From an uncultured Rhodospirillales bacterium (lineage in GTDB: Bacteria; Pseudomonadota; Alphaproteobacteria; Rhodospirillales; UBA2165): a stretch of DNA of 64,000 nt. Each line of letters starts with the position of its first letter. Within the stretch, counting starts at the first letter, position 1. Below are positions 1-8,727 of the stretch, piece after piece. Under the pieces are notes generated by a model. That model was not told where the DNA came from, did not search any database, and saw nothing but the letters and a program-made list of their open reading frames with translations. The position numbers were made by a program, and so were the translations under genes. The stretch is taken from contig CAJXKD010000001.1 of NCBI GenBank assembly GCA_913055735.1, forward strand, positions 2,204,281-2,268,280. Reading direction: 5' to 3'.

Positions 1-140
1 CGAGCACCACCCGGGAAACGGTGGCCCGGGTCATGAACGACCTGGCCCGCCAGGGCCTGGTGAAAAGAGAGCGGAATTCGTTAATCGTCAATGACGTCGA
101 AAAACTTCGGGAGATGGTCGACAAAGTCCGCGGATTTTAA
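1..140 (+). CDS. Crp/Fnr-family regulator, C-terminal end (partial)
   Basis: Only the last 45 or so codons lie inside the window; the frame is open from base 3 to a TAA. The visible peptide contains TTRETVARVMNDLARQGLV followed by KRERNSLIVNDVEKL, which is the recognition helix and wing of a Crp-type winged helix-turn-helix. In this family an N-terminal cyclic-nucleotide-binding-like domain controls DNA binding, but that part lies off the window, so ligand and targets cannot be inferred. The protein ends soon after the wing, as usual for the family. Confidence 0.75.
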   Translation, partial: STTRETVARVMNDLARQGLVKRERNSLIVNDVEKLREMVDKVRGF

Positions 141-167
141 GGGTTTTTTACGGCTTGTCCGATGGTG

Positions 168-191
168 GAAGCCCCTTGAATAAGGGGCTTC
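168..191. terminator. Hairpin after the Crp-family gene
   Basis: A perfect 10-bp inverted repeat (GAAGCCCCTT / AAGGGGCTTC) with a 4-base loop GAAT lies 27 bp past the stop codon. Neither strand has a convincing T-run after it, so it is a possible but non-canonical terminator. Confidence 0.4.
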
Positions 192-306
192 TAATGCAAA
201 GATTAACACTATTCAAACGCGGTACGATCTTTAAGATTTAAACGACCATAAATCACTAGTGCGAGGATCACAGGCGCCCAAGGTCGAGCGCTGATTGAGT
301 TTCATC

Positions 307-672
307 ATGGCTAAAACAATTTTGATTGTCGAAGATAACGACCTCAATATGAAGTTGTTCAACGACCTGCTTCAGGCACATGGATACGACACGCTTCAAA
401 CCAGCGATGGGTATGAAGCGATGGATATCACGCGGGAGCATCACCCCGACTTGATCCTCATGGACATTCAGTTGCCCAAGGTGTCGGGTTTGGACATCAT
501 CAAGAAAATCAAAAGTGATGACGAGTTGAAGAACATTCCGGTCATCGCGGTGACCGCTTTTGCCATGAAGGGCGATGAAGAAAAGATTCGCGATGGCGGT
601 TGTGATGGCTACATCGCCAAACCGATTTCGGTGCCGAGCTTCCTCGAAACCGTGGCGACCTTCCTCGGCTAG
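307..672 (+). CDS. divK: DivK-type single-domain response regulator
   Basis: A 121-residue protein that is only a receiver domain. Acidic residues of the phosphorylation pocket are in IVEDND (about 8-13), the phospho-acceptor is Asp53 in LILMDIQLP, and the conserved Lys is in YIAKPIS near the C-terminus. Asp53 and the overall length match Caulobacter DivK, the essential relay that signals through PleC/DivJ to the CckA-CtrA cell-cycle pathway; that role is by family. The ATG was preferred over an in-frame TTG four codons upstream because the protein then begins [10 protein letters not shown] like other DivK proteins. In many relatives pleD follows divK; here a terminator and convergent rpmG follow, so divK appears monocistronic. 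Confidence 0.93.
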   Translation: MAKTILIVEDNDLNMKLFNDLLQAHGYDTLQTSDGYEAMDITREHHPDLILMDIQLPKVSGLDIIKKIKSDDELKNIPVIAVTAFAMKGDEEKIRDGGCDGYIAKPISVPSFLETVATFLG

Positions 673-716
673 TCCGACACGGGCGACGGGGCTTTTCACA
701 CCCCCCAAAACGACAT

Positions 717-740
717 CAGGCGCGACATCGGTCGCGCCTG
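717..740. terminator. Shared terminator between divK and rpmG
   Basis: A perfect 10-bp stem (CAGGCGCGAC / GTCGCGCCTG) with loop ATCG lies between the convergent ends of divK and rpmG. On the minus strand it is followed within a few bases by TTTT; on the plus strand by AGAAAATTAG. Its position suggests a bidirectional terminator. Confidence 0.55.
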
Positions 741-795
741 AGAAAATTAGATCAGTTAAAGCCAATTAAACGGCACCGGGATACCGCGTGTCCAA

Positions 796-963
796 TTACT
801 TAATTTTGGCTTCCTTGAACATCACGTGCTTGCGCGCAACCGGATCGTATTTCCGGAATTCGAGCTTCTCGGTTTGCGTTTTGGGGTTCTTCTTCGCAAC
901 GTAGAAAAAGCCCGTATCGGCGGTGCTCTGCAGCTTGACGACAATGGTGTTCGGCTTTGCCAT
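796..963 (-). CDS. rpmG: 50S ribosomal protein L33
   Basis: A 55-residue basic protein starting [20 protein letters not shown] and ending in [10 protein letters not shown]. The [13 protein letters not shown] stretch and the [10 protein letters not shown] segment are the family signature. It is a component of the large ribosomal subunit. It lacks the Cys pairs of zinc-binding L33 forms, so it is the zinc-free (C-minus) type. It is convergent with divK. In other Alphaproteobacteria rpmG is also found near divK and rnr, which supports the call. Confidence 0.95.
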   Translation of the reverse strand: MAKPNTIVVKLQSTADTGFFYVAKKNPKTQTEKLEFRKYDPVARKHVMFKEAKIK

Positions 964-1068
964 GCTTCTAAATCCGGCTGGGGTAGATCGAAACGGCCCG
1001 CACCATAGCGGTTCCGCCGTTCAAGTCAACACTCGCGATAAAATAGCCGAAATCCCCGAAATTTTCCG

Positions 1069-2673
1069 TTAACCCCGGCCCGCCGGGTTAGCCGCCACTG
1101 TCCGCCGGGAGGTAACGATCCTGCGGTAAAGGGCTGAATCCGCCAGCAGCCGCTGCGCCACTTCGATCTCCAGATTGCCCCGCGCCTCCCCCGCCGGGCA
1201 GTAGCCGCGGAGAGCTTTGCGTTGCCCGTGATCCTCGAAGGATACGGTTCGCCATTTTTCGAGGCGGTCGGCAAACTCGGCGGCGTGGTTGAGCGCCGTT
1301 TTGATGACCGCCGCCGCCGACCCTTGGGGGTCGCCGGTGTGAGAGCCGCTGGTACAAACGGTTGGGGCGATGCCGAGCCCGTGGAGGAGATAGCCCGACG
1401 GCGCCACGAAGCGCGACCACGTCAGGGTCATTTCGCCATTGTTCGGCAGCCGGGAGATTCTTTGAACCGTCCCTTTGCCGAACGATCCCGAACCGACGAT
1501 GACTGCCCGTTCGTTGTCTTGGAGGGCTGCCGCGACGATCTCCGAGGCCGAGGCAGATTTGCCGTCGACCAGAATGACGATAGGTTTGCCATTGGCAATG
1601 TCGGAAAAGTGGGCGTCATAGTCCCGCCGGCTATGGGGGTGGCGGCCCCAGGTGGAGACGATGCGGCCTTGGTCGAGAAACAGGTCGGAAACCTTAACGG
1701 CCTCGCTGAGCAGTCCGCCGGGGTTGTCCCGGAGATCCAGAATAAGCCCCGCCAAGTTGCCGACCGTCTGCTGGGCCCGCTTTACCTCTTCGACGATTTC
1801 CTCGGCCGTGTGATTATTGAAGCTCGAAACGCGGAGCAAGAGGTTGTCATCCAGCAGGCGGGCCCGCACGGTTGGATAGGTGATATGCGCCCGTTCGACG
1901 GCGAGAAGCGTTGGGAAGCCGCTTCTTCCCTGCCAGAGACCGACCATGGCGATAGATCCGGCGCGGCCCCTGAAAAGGCTGTTGATTTGATACCGGTCCA
2001 ATCCAGCGAGAGCCTGCTTGTCGATATGCGTAACCCGGTCTCCGGCCTTGATCCCGGCCTTCTCGGCCGGGGATGCGCGGAAAACCTCAACAACGGTGAC
2101 GCCGTCCTTGCCGATACTGTAGAGGAGCCCGATGCCGCCATAGCCGGTTCTTTTGGCGCGGTTCTCTCGCGCCTGTTTGCCACCGGCATAGCTCGAGAAC
2201 GGGTCCAGCGTGGCGAGCATGCCGTCGAAAACCGCCTCATAGATGTCTTCCATGGGCGCTGTCTGGAGACGCGTCGAGGCAAGGCGGGCATAGCCGATCT
2301 CCTCGGCGGTCAGCGCGGCCCACCCGGCGGCATCATCGCGAGAGGTCGTCCGTGCCGGGGCGGCCTCTGTCCCCGCCAGGAACAGCCGGATACGTCCCTC
2401 GTCCTGTCGGAACTCGAGGCTGGGATCGATGGTTTTTAGTCCGTTCAGCCCGGCAATGGCCAGTTCGGTCACCGGGACGGGCTCGATATAGCGGTCGGAA
2501 ATCTGCTGGTATCCCGCCGCGAAAGTCCGCTGCGTCATCGGATCGACGAGCGAATTTTCAGCGGTTTGGTCAGGCGGGGCCGCACAGGCCGTAAGCACTA
2601 TGATCAGCGCCGCAAACAGCTTGTTCGGCGCGACAATCGACCCTGTGTTGGTTGTTTTTCCGATTGCGTGCAT
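1069..2673 (-). CDS. S41-family C-terminal processing protease, probable lipoprotein
   Basis: About 534 residues. The chosen ATG gives a short charged start, a hydrophobic stretch and a lipobox-like LTAC near residue 29, so the mature protein is probably a periplasmic lipoprotein; a TTG 21 codons upstream would extend the N-terminus without improving the signal. A PDZ domain is centred on YGGIGLLYSIGKDGV and the later KAGDRVTHI segment. The peptidase core contains SASASEI, whose middle Ser lies 25 residues before the Lys of GKGTVQ, the Ser-Lys dyad spacing of Tsp/CtpA. These enzymes cut periplasmic proteins near their C-termini. It lies downstream of rnr on the same strand with a gap of about 80 bp; the specific substrate is unknown. 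Confidence 0.85.
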   Translation of the reverse strand: MHAIGKTTNTGSIVAPNKLFAALIIVLTACAAPPDQTAENSLVDPMTQRTFAAGYQQISDRYIEPVPVTELAIAGLNGLKTIDPSLEFRQDEGRIRLFLAGTEAAPARTTSRDDAAGWAALTAEEIGYARLASTRLQTAPMEDIYEAVFDGMLATLDPFSSYAGGKQARENRAKRTGYGGIGLLYSIGKDGVTVVEVFRASPAEKAGIKAGDRVTHIDKQALAGLDRYQINSLFRGRAGSIAMVGLWQGRSGFPTLLAVERAHITYPTVRARLLDDNLLLRVSSFNNHTAEEIVEEVKRAQQTVGNLAGLILDLRDNPGGLLSEAVKVSDLFLDQGRIVSTWGRHPHSRRDYDAHFSDIANGKPIVILVDGKSASASEIVAAALQDNERAVIVGSGSFGKGTVQRISRLPNNGEMTLTWSRFVAPSGYLLHGLGIAPTVCTSGSHTGDPQGSAAAVIKTALNHAAEFADRLEKWRTVSFEDHGQRKALRGYCPAGEARGNLEIEVAQRLLADSALYRRIVTSRRTVAANPAGRG

Positions 2674-2751
2674 GTTGCGCCATAGTGGCGCGCGCGCCCG
2701 CCCGTCGTCAAATCCAATCTCGTATTGGGGGGGCAAAGGCGCCGAGATGAT

Positions 2752-4860
2752 CTACCGCCGTTTGCGCTTTTCCGCCTTCCTGGCCGCCTTTTCCTTGGCT
2801 TTCCTGGAGGACTTTTTCTTGCCGGTCTTCTTGGCCCTTTTGCCGTTCCCCTTAGCCCCTGTGGGGGTATTGGCCACGATCTCGAGCAGCAGCCGGCCGG
2901 CAATGGCCTCTGCTTCGCGGATACGGACCTCGACCTGGTCGCCGAATTGAAAGGTAAGCTTGCTCCGCCGCCCGGTGAGCTTCTTGGCCCCCTCGTCGAG
3001 GGCATAGCTGTCGCGGGGCAGCAAGCGAATGGGAACCAGCCCGTCGCCGCCGGTGCGGTCCAGGGTGACGAACAGCCCTGCCCGCGTGACCCCGGAAATG
3101 CGCCCGGCCAGGACGTTGCCGCGTTCGGACACCAGGGCCGCCACGGTGAACCGATCGATCGCGTCGCGCTCGGCCGTCGCCGCCCGGCGTTCGGTCATGG
3201 AGATATGCTCGGCGATGGGCGCCAGGGTCTCCGGGCTCTCATGGGCGCCGCCCTCTCCCAAGGTCAGTGTCTCGATCAAGGCACGGTGGACGATCAGGTC
3301 GGAGTAGCGCCGGATGGGCGAGGTAAAATGCGTGTAATGCCGGAGCCGCAGCCCGAAGTGGCCGCTGTCCTCGGGGCTGTAGACGGCTTGTGCCTGGCTC
3401 CTCAGGATAAGGTCGTTGAGCAGCGTTTCCTCCTGCTCGCCCTTGGCGCGCCGGAGAAGCTGGTTGAAGTGGCGCGGCAGCAGAACCTGCCCCTTGGGGG
3501 TTGGGTAGCCCATGGACTGCAGGGTTTCGATCAGCGCCGACAATTTCTCCGGCGGCGGATCGTCGTGCACCCGATAGACGGCGGGCTGGCGGCGCTTGTT
3601 AAGGGTTTCGGCGGCGGCGACATTGGCCGCGATCATGAATTCCTCGATCAGTCGGTGGCTTTCATAAACGGGCTGCACTTCAATCCGCCAGGAGGTGCGA
3701 TCCTTTTCGAAGATCACCTTCTTTTCCGGCACGGTCAGGTCCAACGGCTCGCGCTTGGCCCGCTCCCGGTCCAGGGCTTCGAAGGCGCCCTTGAGGTTGG
3801 CGAGATCGCCGAGGTCGCCGCTCTCGAAGGCGGCATGGACCTGTTTGTAGGTGAGCCGCGCGGCGGACCGCATCATGGCGCGCTCGAACCGGTGGGAGAG
3901 GAGCTTGCCCTCCGCGTCGATATGGAGGTGGACGGCGAGGCAGGCGCGGTCCTCGTTGGGGCGCAGCGAGCACCAGCCGTTGGACAGTTCTTCGGGCAGC
4001 ATGGGCACGACACGGTCGGGCAGGTAGACCGAGTTGCCGCGGTCGCGGGCGTCCAGGTCCAGGGCGTCGCCCGGGCGCACATACCAGGCGACATCGGCGA
4101 TGGCGACGACGAGATGCCAGCCACTCGGGTTCTTGGGGTCGGGCTCCGCGAATACGGCGTCGTCGAAGTCACGCGCGTCTTCGCCGTCGATGGTCACCAA
4201 TGGCAGATCGCGCAGATCGGTACGCCCGTCGAGGGTAGGCGGGCCCGCGGCGGCGGCCTGGGCAAGGGCGGCGTCGCTGAAACTGAAAGGGATATCGTTG
4301 GCGTGGATCGAGGCGAGGCTGAAGGTCTCGGCGTCGCCGTGCGTGCCCAGCCGTTCGACCACGCGGGCGGTTCGGGTGCCGTGGCGGCGGTCACGGCCGG
4401 CCTCGGCGGCGAGCACGAGTTCGCCTGGCGGCGCGTCCATGTCTTCGCCGGGCGCGACGATATATCCCGACTTCATGCGTTTGTCGGCGGGCGCAAGGCG
4501 ATGTCCGGTTTCAACTACGGCGAGGAAGGTGCGCGGTGCCGGCGAGATTCGCCGGATAATCCGCGCTTCGTACTCCGTGCCGCTGATGTGCTGGATATGG
4601 GCGAGGACCCGTTCGCCGATGCCGGGTGCGCGGCCGGCGCGCCTGTCGGGCGCGATGAAAATGAGGGGCGCCTCAATATCCTCGGGCCAATTGACAGGCC
4701 GCCCCAACGCATCGCCGTCCTGATCCATGCCGGTGATCTGGAGCACCGTCACGTCGGGCAGATGGTCCGCTCTGAACTTCGGGGGTTTGGACTTAGAGGT
4801 ATGCGGTTCTTTCCGCCGCCCCTTGCGCGGCTTGTCCGGGGAGCCTTTGCGTCGTGCCAC
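2752..4860 (-). CDS. rnr: Ribonuclease R (3'-5' exoribonuclease)
   Basis: 702 residues from a GTG start. The RNB catalytic domain carries TIDGEDARDFDDAV with the four metal-binding Asp residues. The HFTSPIRRYSDL motif and a C-terminal S1 domain (around ISGVTRAGLFVTLD) follow, then a Lys/Arg-rich tail. RNase R degrades structured RNA and takes part in mRNA and rRNA quality control. The start lies 8 nt after the topA stop, so the two are probably cotranscribed. The N-terminus goes almost directly from a basic stretch into LPDVTVLQITG, so the winged-helix module of roughly 80 residues usual in alphaproteobacterial RNase R is not present. The reading frame is otherwise intact. Confidence 0.92.
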   Translation of the reverse strand: MARRKGSPDKPRKGRRKEPHTSKSKPPKFRADHLPDVTVLQITGMDQDGDALGRPVNWPEDIEAPLIFIAPDRRAGRAPGIGERVLAHIQHISGTEYEARIIRRISPAPRTFLAVVETGHRLAPADKRMKSGYIVAPGEDMDAPPGELVLAAEAGRDRRHGTRTARVVERLGTHGDAETFSLASIHANDIPFSFSDAALAQAAAAGPPTLDGRTDLRDLPLVTIDGEDARDFDDAVFAEPDPKNPSGWHLVVAIADVAWYVRPGDALDLDARDRGNSVYLPDRVVPMLPEELSNGWCSLRPNEDRACLAVHLHIDAEGKLLSHRFERAMMRSAARLTYKQVHAAFESGDLGDLANLKGAFEALDRERAKREPLDLTVPEKKVIFEKDRTSWRIEVQPVYESHRLIEEFMIAANVAAAETLNKRRQPAVYRVHDDPPPEKLSALIETLQSMGYPTPKGQVLLPRHFNQLLRRAKGEQEETLLNDLILRSQAQAVYSPEDSGHFGLRLRHYTHFTSPIRRYSDLIVHRALIETLTLGEGGAHESPETLAPIAEHISMTERRAATAERDAIDRFTVAALVSERGNVLAGRISGVTRAGLFVTLDRTGGDGLVPIRLLPRDSYALDEGAKKLTGRRSKLTFQFGDQVEVRIREAEAIAGRLLLEIVANTPTGAKGNGKRAKKTGKKKSSRKAKEKAARKAEKRKRR

Positions 4861-4868
4861 CGGCTCGG

Positions 4869-7571
4869 TCAGTCGGTGTCGACGGGGGAGGGCTCTTCCT
4901 TGGATGCCGATTTCCCCGTGCCGCTTTTGGCAGTGGTCTTCTTTTTCGTGCTTTTGCTTTTAGTGGTTTTGCTCTTCGTGGATTTGCTGGCGGCCTTCTT
5001 GGTGGTTTTCTTTTTCGTCGTTTTCTTGGCAGCAGCCTTTTTCTTGGCCGGTTTCTTGCCACTTGCCGCTGCCTTGGCATCGACCATCGCAATCGCTTCT
5101 TCCAAGGTCGGTGTCTGGTCCTTTTTGTCCTTTGGCAGGGTCGCCTTGATGGTGCCATGCTGCACGAAGGGGCCCCAGCGGCCGACACGCAGTGTGATCG
5201 GTTTGTTGTCACCCGGATGATTGCCGAGTTCCACCGGCTTGGGCCGGCGCGGCGCGTTGGCCAGCAATTCGACCGCGCGGTTGTGACCGATGGTCAGCAC
5301 ATTGTCCTCCTTGAGAGAGACGTACGTGCCTTCGTGCTTGATGTAGGGACCGAAGCGGCCGATGCCGGCTTGGATCATTTCGCCGGTTTCCGGATGCGGA
5401 CCGATGTCGCGCGGCAGTGCCAACAGACCGAGCGCCGACTGCAGATCGATATCCGCCGCATCCATCCCCTTGGGGATCGAGGTGCGTTTGGGTTTTTTCT
5501 TTCCTTCCGGTTCCCCCAGCTGCACATAAACGCCGTACGGGCCGCGCCGCAGGGTAACCGCGAAGCCGGTGGCGGGATCCGTCCCCAGTTCCTTGGGGCC
5601 GCTATCCAACTCGGCGCCGCCGCCGTTCTCGCCGTTGTCGACGACCAAGGGCCGCGTGTGCTTGCATTCAGGATAATTGGAGCAGCCGATAAAGGCGCCA
5701 TAACGGCCGACCTTCAGGCTCAATTGGCCGTCGTCGCAGGACGGACATTTCCGAGGATCGCGTCCCGAGCCGTCGTCGTGGAAGAAATGGGGTCCGAGAA
5801 TCTCATTGAGGGCGTCGAGCACGTCTCGCACCCGCAACTCGGCGGTATTGTCGACCGACTCCGAGAATTTCTCCCAAAAATCATGCAGGACGGCCTTCCA
5901 GTCGACCCGCCCGCCGGAAATGTCGTCGAGCTTCTCTTCCAGCTCGGCGGTGAAATCGTATTCCACGTAGCGTTCGAAGAAGCTCGACAGGAAGGCGGTC
6001 ACCAGCCTTCCCCGGTCCTCGGGGATGAAACGGCGGCTCTCGAGGCGGACATAGTTGCGGTCCTGGAGCACGGAGATAATGGAGGCATAGGTCGACGGCC
6101 GGCCGATGCCCAATTCTTCCAGGCGTTTTACCAGGCTCGCTTCCGAGAAACGGGGCGGTGGCTGGGTAAAATGTTGCTCCGGGGTGACGCCCGTGCGCTG
6201 CACGGATTGGCCTTCCTTGAGATCAGGCAGGCGGTTTTCCGCTTTCTCGGCATCGTCGGGATCGTCGCGGCCTTCTTCATAGAGCTTGAAGAAGCCGTCG
6301 AAGGTGACGACCGAACCGGTTATCCGCAAGGTGACCCGGTTGTCGTCGGTGCTGGCGCCGGCAGGGCGCAGATCGACGGCTACCTGATCGAGGACGGCCG
6401 ATTCCATCTGGCTGGCGACGGTGCGTTTCCAGATAAGGTCATAAAGCTTGCGCTGATCCGGATCGAGGTGTCCCAGATGGTCTGGATGGCGGCTTACGTC
6501 GGTCGGACGGATCGCTTCGTGCGCTTCCTGGGCGTTCTTTGCCTTGGATTTGTAAACGCGGGGGCTGCCCGGCACGTAGTTGGCGCCGTAGGTTTTTTCG
6601 ATCTGGTTGCGGCAGGCGGCAATCGCTTCGCCGGCCATCTGCACGCCGTCGGTTCTCATATATGTAATGAGTCCGACCGTCTCGCCGCCGACGTTGATAC
6701 CTTCATAGAGGCGCTGCGCGATCTGCATGGTGCGCTTTGCCGAAAAGCCGAGCTTGCGGGCCGCTTCCTGTTGCAGGGTCGACGTGGTGAAGGGCGGCGC
6801 CGGATTGCGGCGGCTCTGTTTGCGTTCGACCGTCGACACGGAGAAGTTTTGCGCCTCGATCGCGGCCACGGCTGCCTTGGCGGCCGCTTCGTCCGACAAA
6901 TCCAGCTTGCTCAGTTTCTTACCGTCGAGATGGGTCAGGAACGCCGTCAGCGGCGCCCCATCGGGACCGGTAAATTGGCCCGTCACCGACCAATACTCGG
7001 TGGGGACGAATTTTTCGATTTCCAGTTCGCGGTCGCAGATCAGCCGGAGAGCCACCGACTGGACGCGGCCCGCCGAGCGGCTGCCGGGCAGTTTGCGCCA
7101 CAGTACCGGCGACAGGGTAAAGCCGACGAGATAGTCGAGCGCACGCCGCGCGAGATAGGCCTCGACCAGTTCGCGGTCGAGGTCACGCGGATGTTCGAAG
7201 GCATCGAGGATGGCGTTCTTGGTGATTTCGTTGAAGACGACCCGTTTGACCTCGACCCCTTTCAACGCCTTCTTCTGGTTCAGCACTTCCTGCACATGCC
7301 AGGAAATGGCTTCGCCTTCGCGGTCGGGGTCGGTGGCGAGATAGAGGTGATCCGCGCCCTTTACCGCCGCGGCGATTTCGCGGATGTGCTTCTGCGCCTT
7401 GGCATCGACTTCCCATTCCATGGAGAAGTCGGCATCCGGGCGCACCGAGCCGTTCTTGGCCGGGAGGTCCCGGATGTGTCCATAGCTGGCGAAGACCCGG
7501 TAGTCGCTTCCAAGATAGCGGTTGATTGTTTTCGCCTTGGCGGGCGATTCGACGATGACGACGCTCGTCAT
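4869..7571 (-). CDS. topA: DNA topoisomerase I
   Basis: 900 residues. The TOPRIM domain begins VVIVESPAKAKTI and carries the ATDPDREGEAISWH acidic motif. The active-site Tyr is in GLITYMRTDGVQM around residue 307. One four-Cys zinc ribbon (CPSCDDG then CSNYPEC) lies near residue 605, followed by repeated topoisomerase C-terminal modules. The last 70 or so residues are a low-complexity Lys/Thr/Ser tail, typical of alphaproteobacterial TopA, which probably aids DNA binding. The enzyme relaxes negative supercoils. It sits 10 bp after dprA and directly before rnr, consistent with a dprA-topA-rnr operon. Confidence 0.97.
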   Translation of the reverse strand: MTSVVIVESPAKAKTINRYLGSDYRVFASYGHIRDLPAKNGSVRPDADFSMEWEVDAKAQKHIREIAAAVKGADHLYLATDPDREGEAISWHVQEVLNQKKALKGVEVKRVVFNEITKNAILDAFEHPRDLDRELVEAYLARRALDYLVGFTLSPVLWRKLPGSRSAGRVQSVALRLICDRELEIEKFVPTEYWSVTGQFTGPDGAPLTAFLTHLDGKKLSKLDLSDEAAAKAAVAAIEAQNFSVSTVERKQSRRNPAPPFTTSTLQQEAARKLGFSAKRTMQIAQRLYEGINVGGETVGLITYMRTDGVQMAGEAIAACRNQIEKTYGANYVPGSPRVYKSKAKNAQEAHEAIRPTDVSRHPDHLGHLDPDQRKLYDLIWKRTVASQMESAVLDQVAVDLRPAGASTDDNRVTLRITGSVVTFDGFFKLYEEGRDDPDDAEKAENRLPDLKEGQSVQRTGVTPEQHFTQPPPRFSEASLVKRLEELGIGRPSTYASIISVLQDRNYVRLESRRFIPEDRGRLVTAFLSSFFERYVEYDFTAELEEKLDDISGGRVDWKAVLHDFWEKFSESVDNTAELRVRDVLDALNEILGPHFFHDDGSGRDPRKCPSCDDGQLSLKVGRYGAFIGCSNYPECKHTRPLVVDNGENGGGAELDSGPKELGTDPATGFAVTLRRGPYGVYVQLGEPEGKKKPKRTSIPKGMDAADIDLQSALGLLALPRDIGPHPETGEMIQAGIGRFGPYIKHEGTYVSLKEDNVLTIGHNRAVELLANAPRRPKPVELGNHPGDNKPITLRVGRWGPFVQHGTIKATLPKDKKDQTPTLEEAIAMVDAKAAASGKKPAKKKAAAKKTTKKKTTKKAASKSTKSKTTKSKSTKKKTTAKSGTGKSASKEEPSPVDTD

Positions 7572-7581
7572 ATATTGTCCG

Positions 7582-8694
7582 TCAGAACTCGGCGATGATT
7601 GAAACCTGGTTACCTGGATGCCGTTCTAACTTACCGGCGAGCTCCAATTCGAGCAGCACCGTCGACACCGCAGTAGGGGACATTTGGCACCGGCGAATTA
7701 GTTCGTCAACCTCAACCGGTGCGGTGCCCAGGCTGTTGAGCACGCGATCGCGCTCTTCAACGGTGTCGTCACCGTCTCGGGACACGTCAATTTCTGATTT
7801 AATTTCAATATGTTGTGGGCGGTCTAAATTTTGCCTTAAGGGGCCTGACAAAAAATTGAAAATATCTTCGGCTGATTCCGTCAGATGCGCGCCCTGACGA
7901 ATAAGATCGTTTGTCCCGCGCGATCGCGGGTCGAGCGGCGAACCGGGTACCGCAAATACCTCGCGATTCTGTTCCAGTGCCAAACGCGCCGTGATCAATG
8001 ATCCCGATCGAGGCGCTGCTTCGACGACAACGATTCCTTCCGACGTTCCCGAAATCAATCGGTTGCGGCGCGGAAAATGACGGGCCTGCGGCACCGTACC
8101 GAGCGGCATTTCAGAAATCAGCGCGCCGTGTTCGGCGATGCGTTCATAGAGATCGGTGTGCTCTTTCGGATATATAATGTCGACGCCGCCGGCGAGTGCC
8201 GCAACAGTCCCCGTGGCGAGCGCGCCTTCGTGGGCCGCCCCGTCAATTCCCCGAGCCAATCCGGAGACCACGACCCGTTCACCTGCGCCAAGTCCCTCGG
8301 CGATCCGGTGGGCGATACGCAATCCGTTGACGCTGGCGTTGCGGGTGCCGACCATTCCGATGGCGGGGCGTTGCAGAATTTTCGGGTTGCCGCGGACGAA
8401 CAGCAACGGCGGCGCGTCTTCCACATGTTTGAGAAGCGGCGGATACGCGTCGTCGCAGGCGGCAACGATGTGAATCCCGGCCTTGTCGGCGGCCTCGATC
8501 TCCCGCATGGCCATGCCGGTGGGATAGAGCGAGACTTCCTGGGCGCCGCCCCGCCGGGCAAGCCGGGGCAGGGCATCCAGCGCGGCCGCCGCCGATCCAT
8601 ACCGGGCGAGCAATCGGTAAAAGGTAACCGGCCCCACTCTTTCCGAACGAAGAAGCCGCATCCAGTCCAGTTTTTCGCGTTCTGAGAGAGTCAT
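7582..8694 (-). CDS. dprA: DNA-processing protein DprA (Smf)
   Basis: 370 residues. An N-terminal SAM-like helical region leads into the Rossmann core with GTRNASVNGLRIAHRI, SGLARGIDGAAHEGAL, FPRRNRLISGTSEG and PGSPLDPRSRGTNDLI. A C-terminal winged-helix (DML1-like) begins near residue 305. DprA loads RecA on incoming single-stranded DNA during natural transformation; many non-competent bacteria also keep it. It leads the dprA-topA-rnr run on the minus strand. In other Alphaproteobacteria plsY usually lies immediately upstream; here the TauD-like gene does. Confidence 0.95.
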   Translation of the reverse strand: MTLSEREKLDWMRLLRSERVGPVTFYRLLARYGSAAAALDALPRLARRGGAQEVSLYPTGMAMREIEAADKAGIHIVAACDDAYPPLLKHVEDAPPLLFVRGNPKILQRPAIGMVGTRNASVNGLRIAHRIAEGLGAGERVVVSGLARGIDGAAHEGALATGTVAALAGGVDIIYPKEHTDLYERIAEHGALISEMPLGTVPQARHFPRRNRLISGTSEGIVVVEAAPRSGSLITARLALEQNREVFAVPGSPLDPRSRGTNDLIRQGAHLTESAEDIFNFLSGPLRQNLDRPQHIEIKSEIDVSRDGDDTVEERDRVLNSLGTAPVEVDELIRRCQMSPTAVSTVLLELELAGKLERHPGNQVSIIAEF

Positions 8695-8727
8695 GACGTG
8701 AAGCCTAAACCATCCCGCGCTTCATCA

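Noticed and set aside
4880-5090. Lys/Thr-rich repetitive stretch considered as a DNA repeat
   Set aside because: It is the in-frame low-complexity tail of TopA, common in this class.
2725-5220. Open frame of about 830 codons on the plus strand opposite rnr
   Set aside because: Same reason: antisense shadow of rnr and the topA tail, with no motif and no ribosome site.
4854-7598. Long open frame (over 900 codons) on the plus strand opposite topA
   Set aside because: It is the complement of a well-supported topA reading frame in GC-rich DNA; its product has low-complexity, Arg/Gly-rich composition and no recognisable domain.
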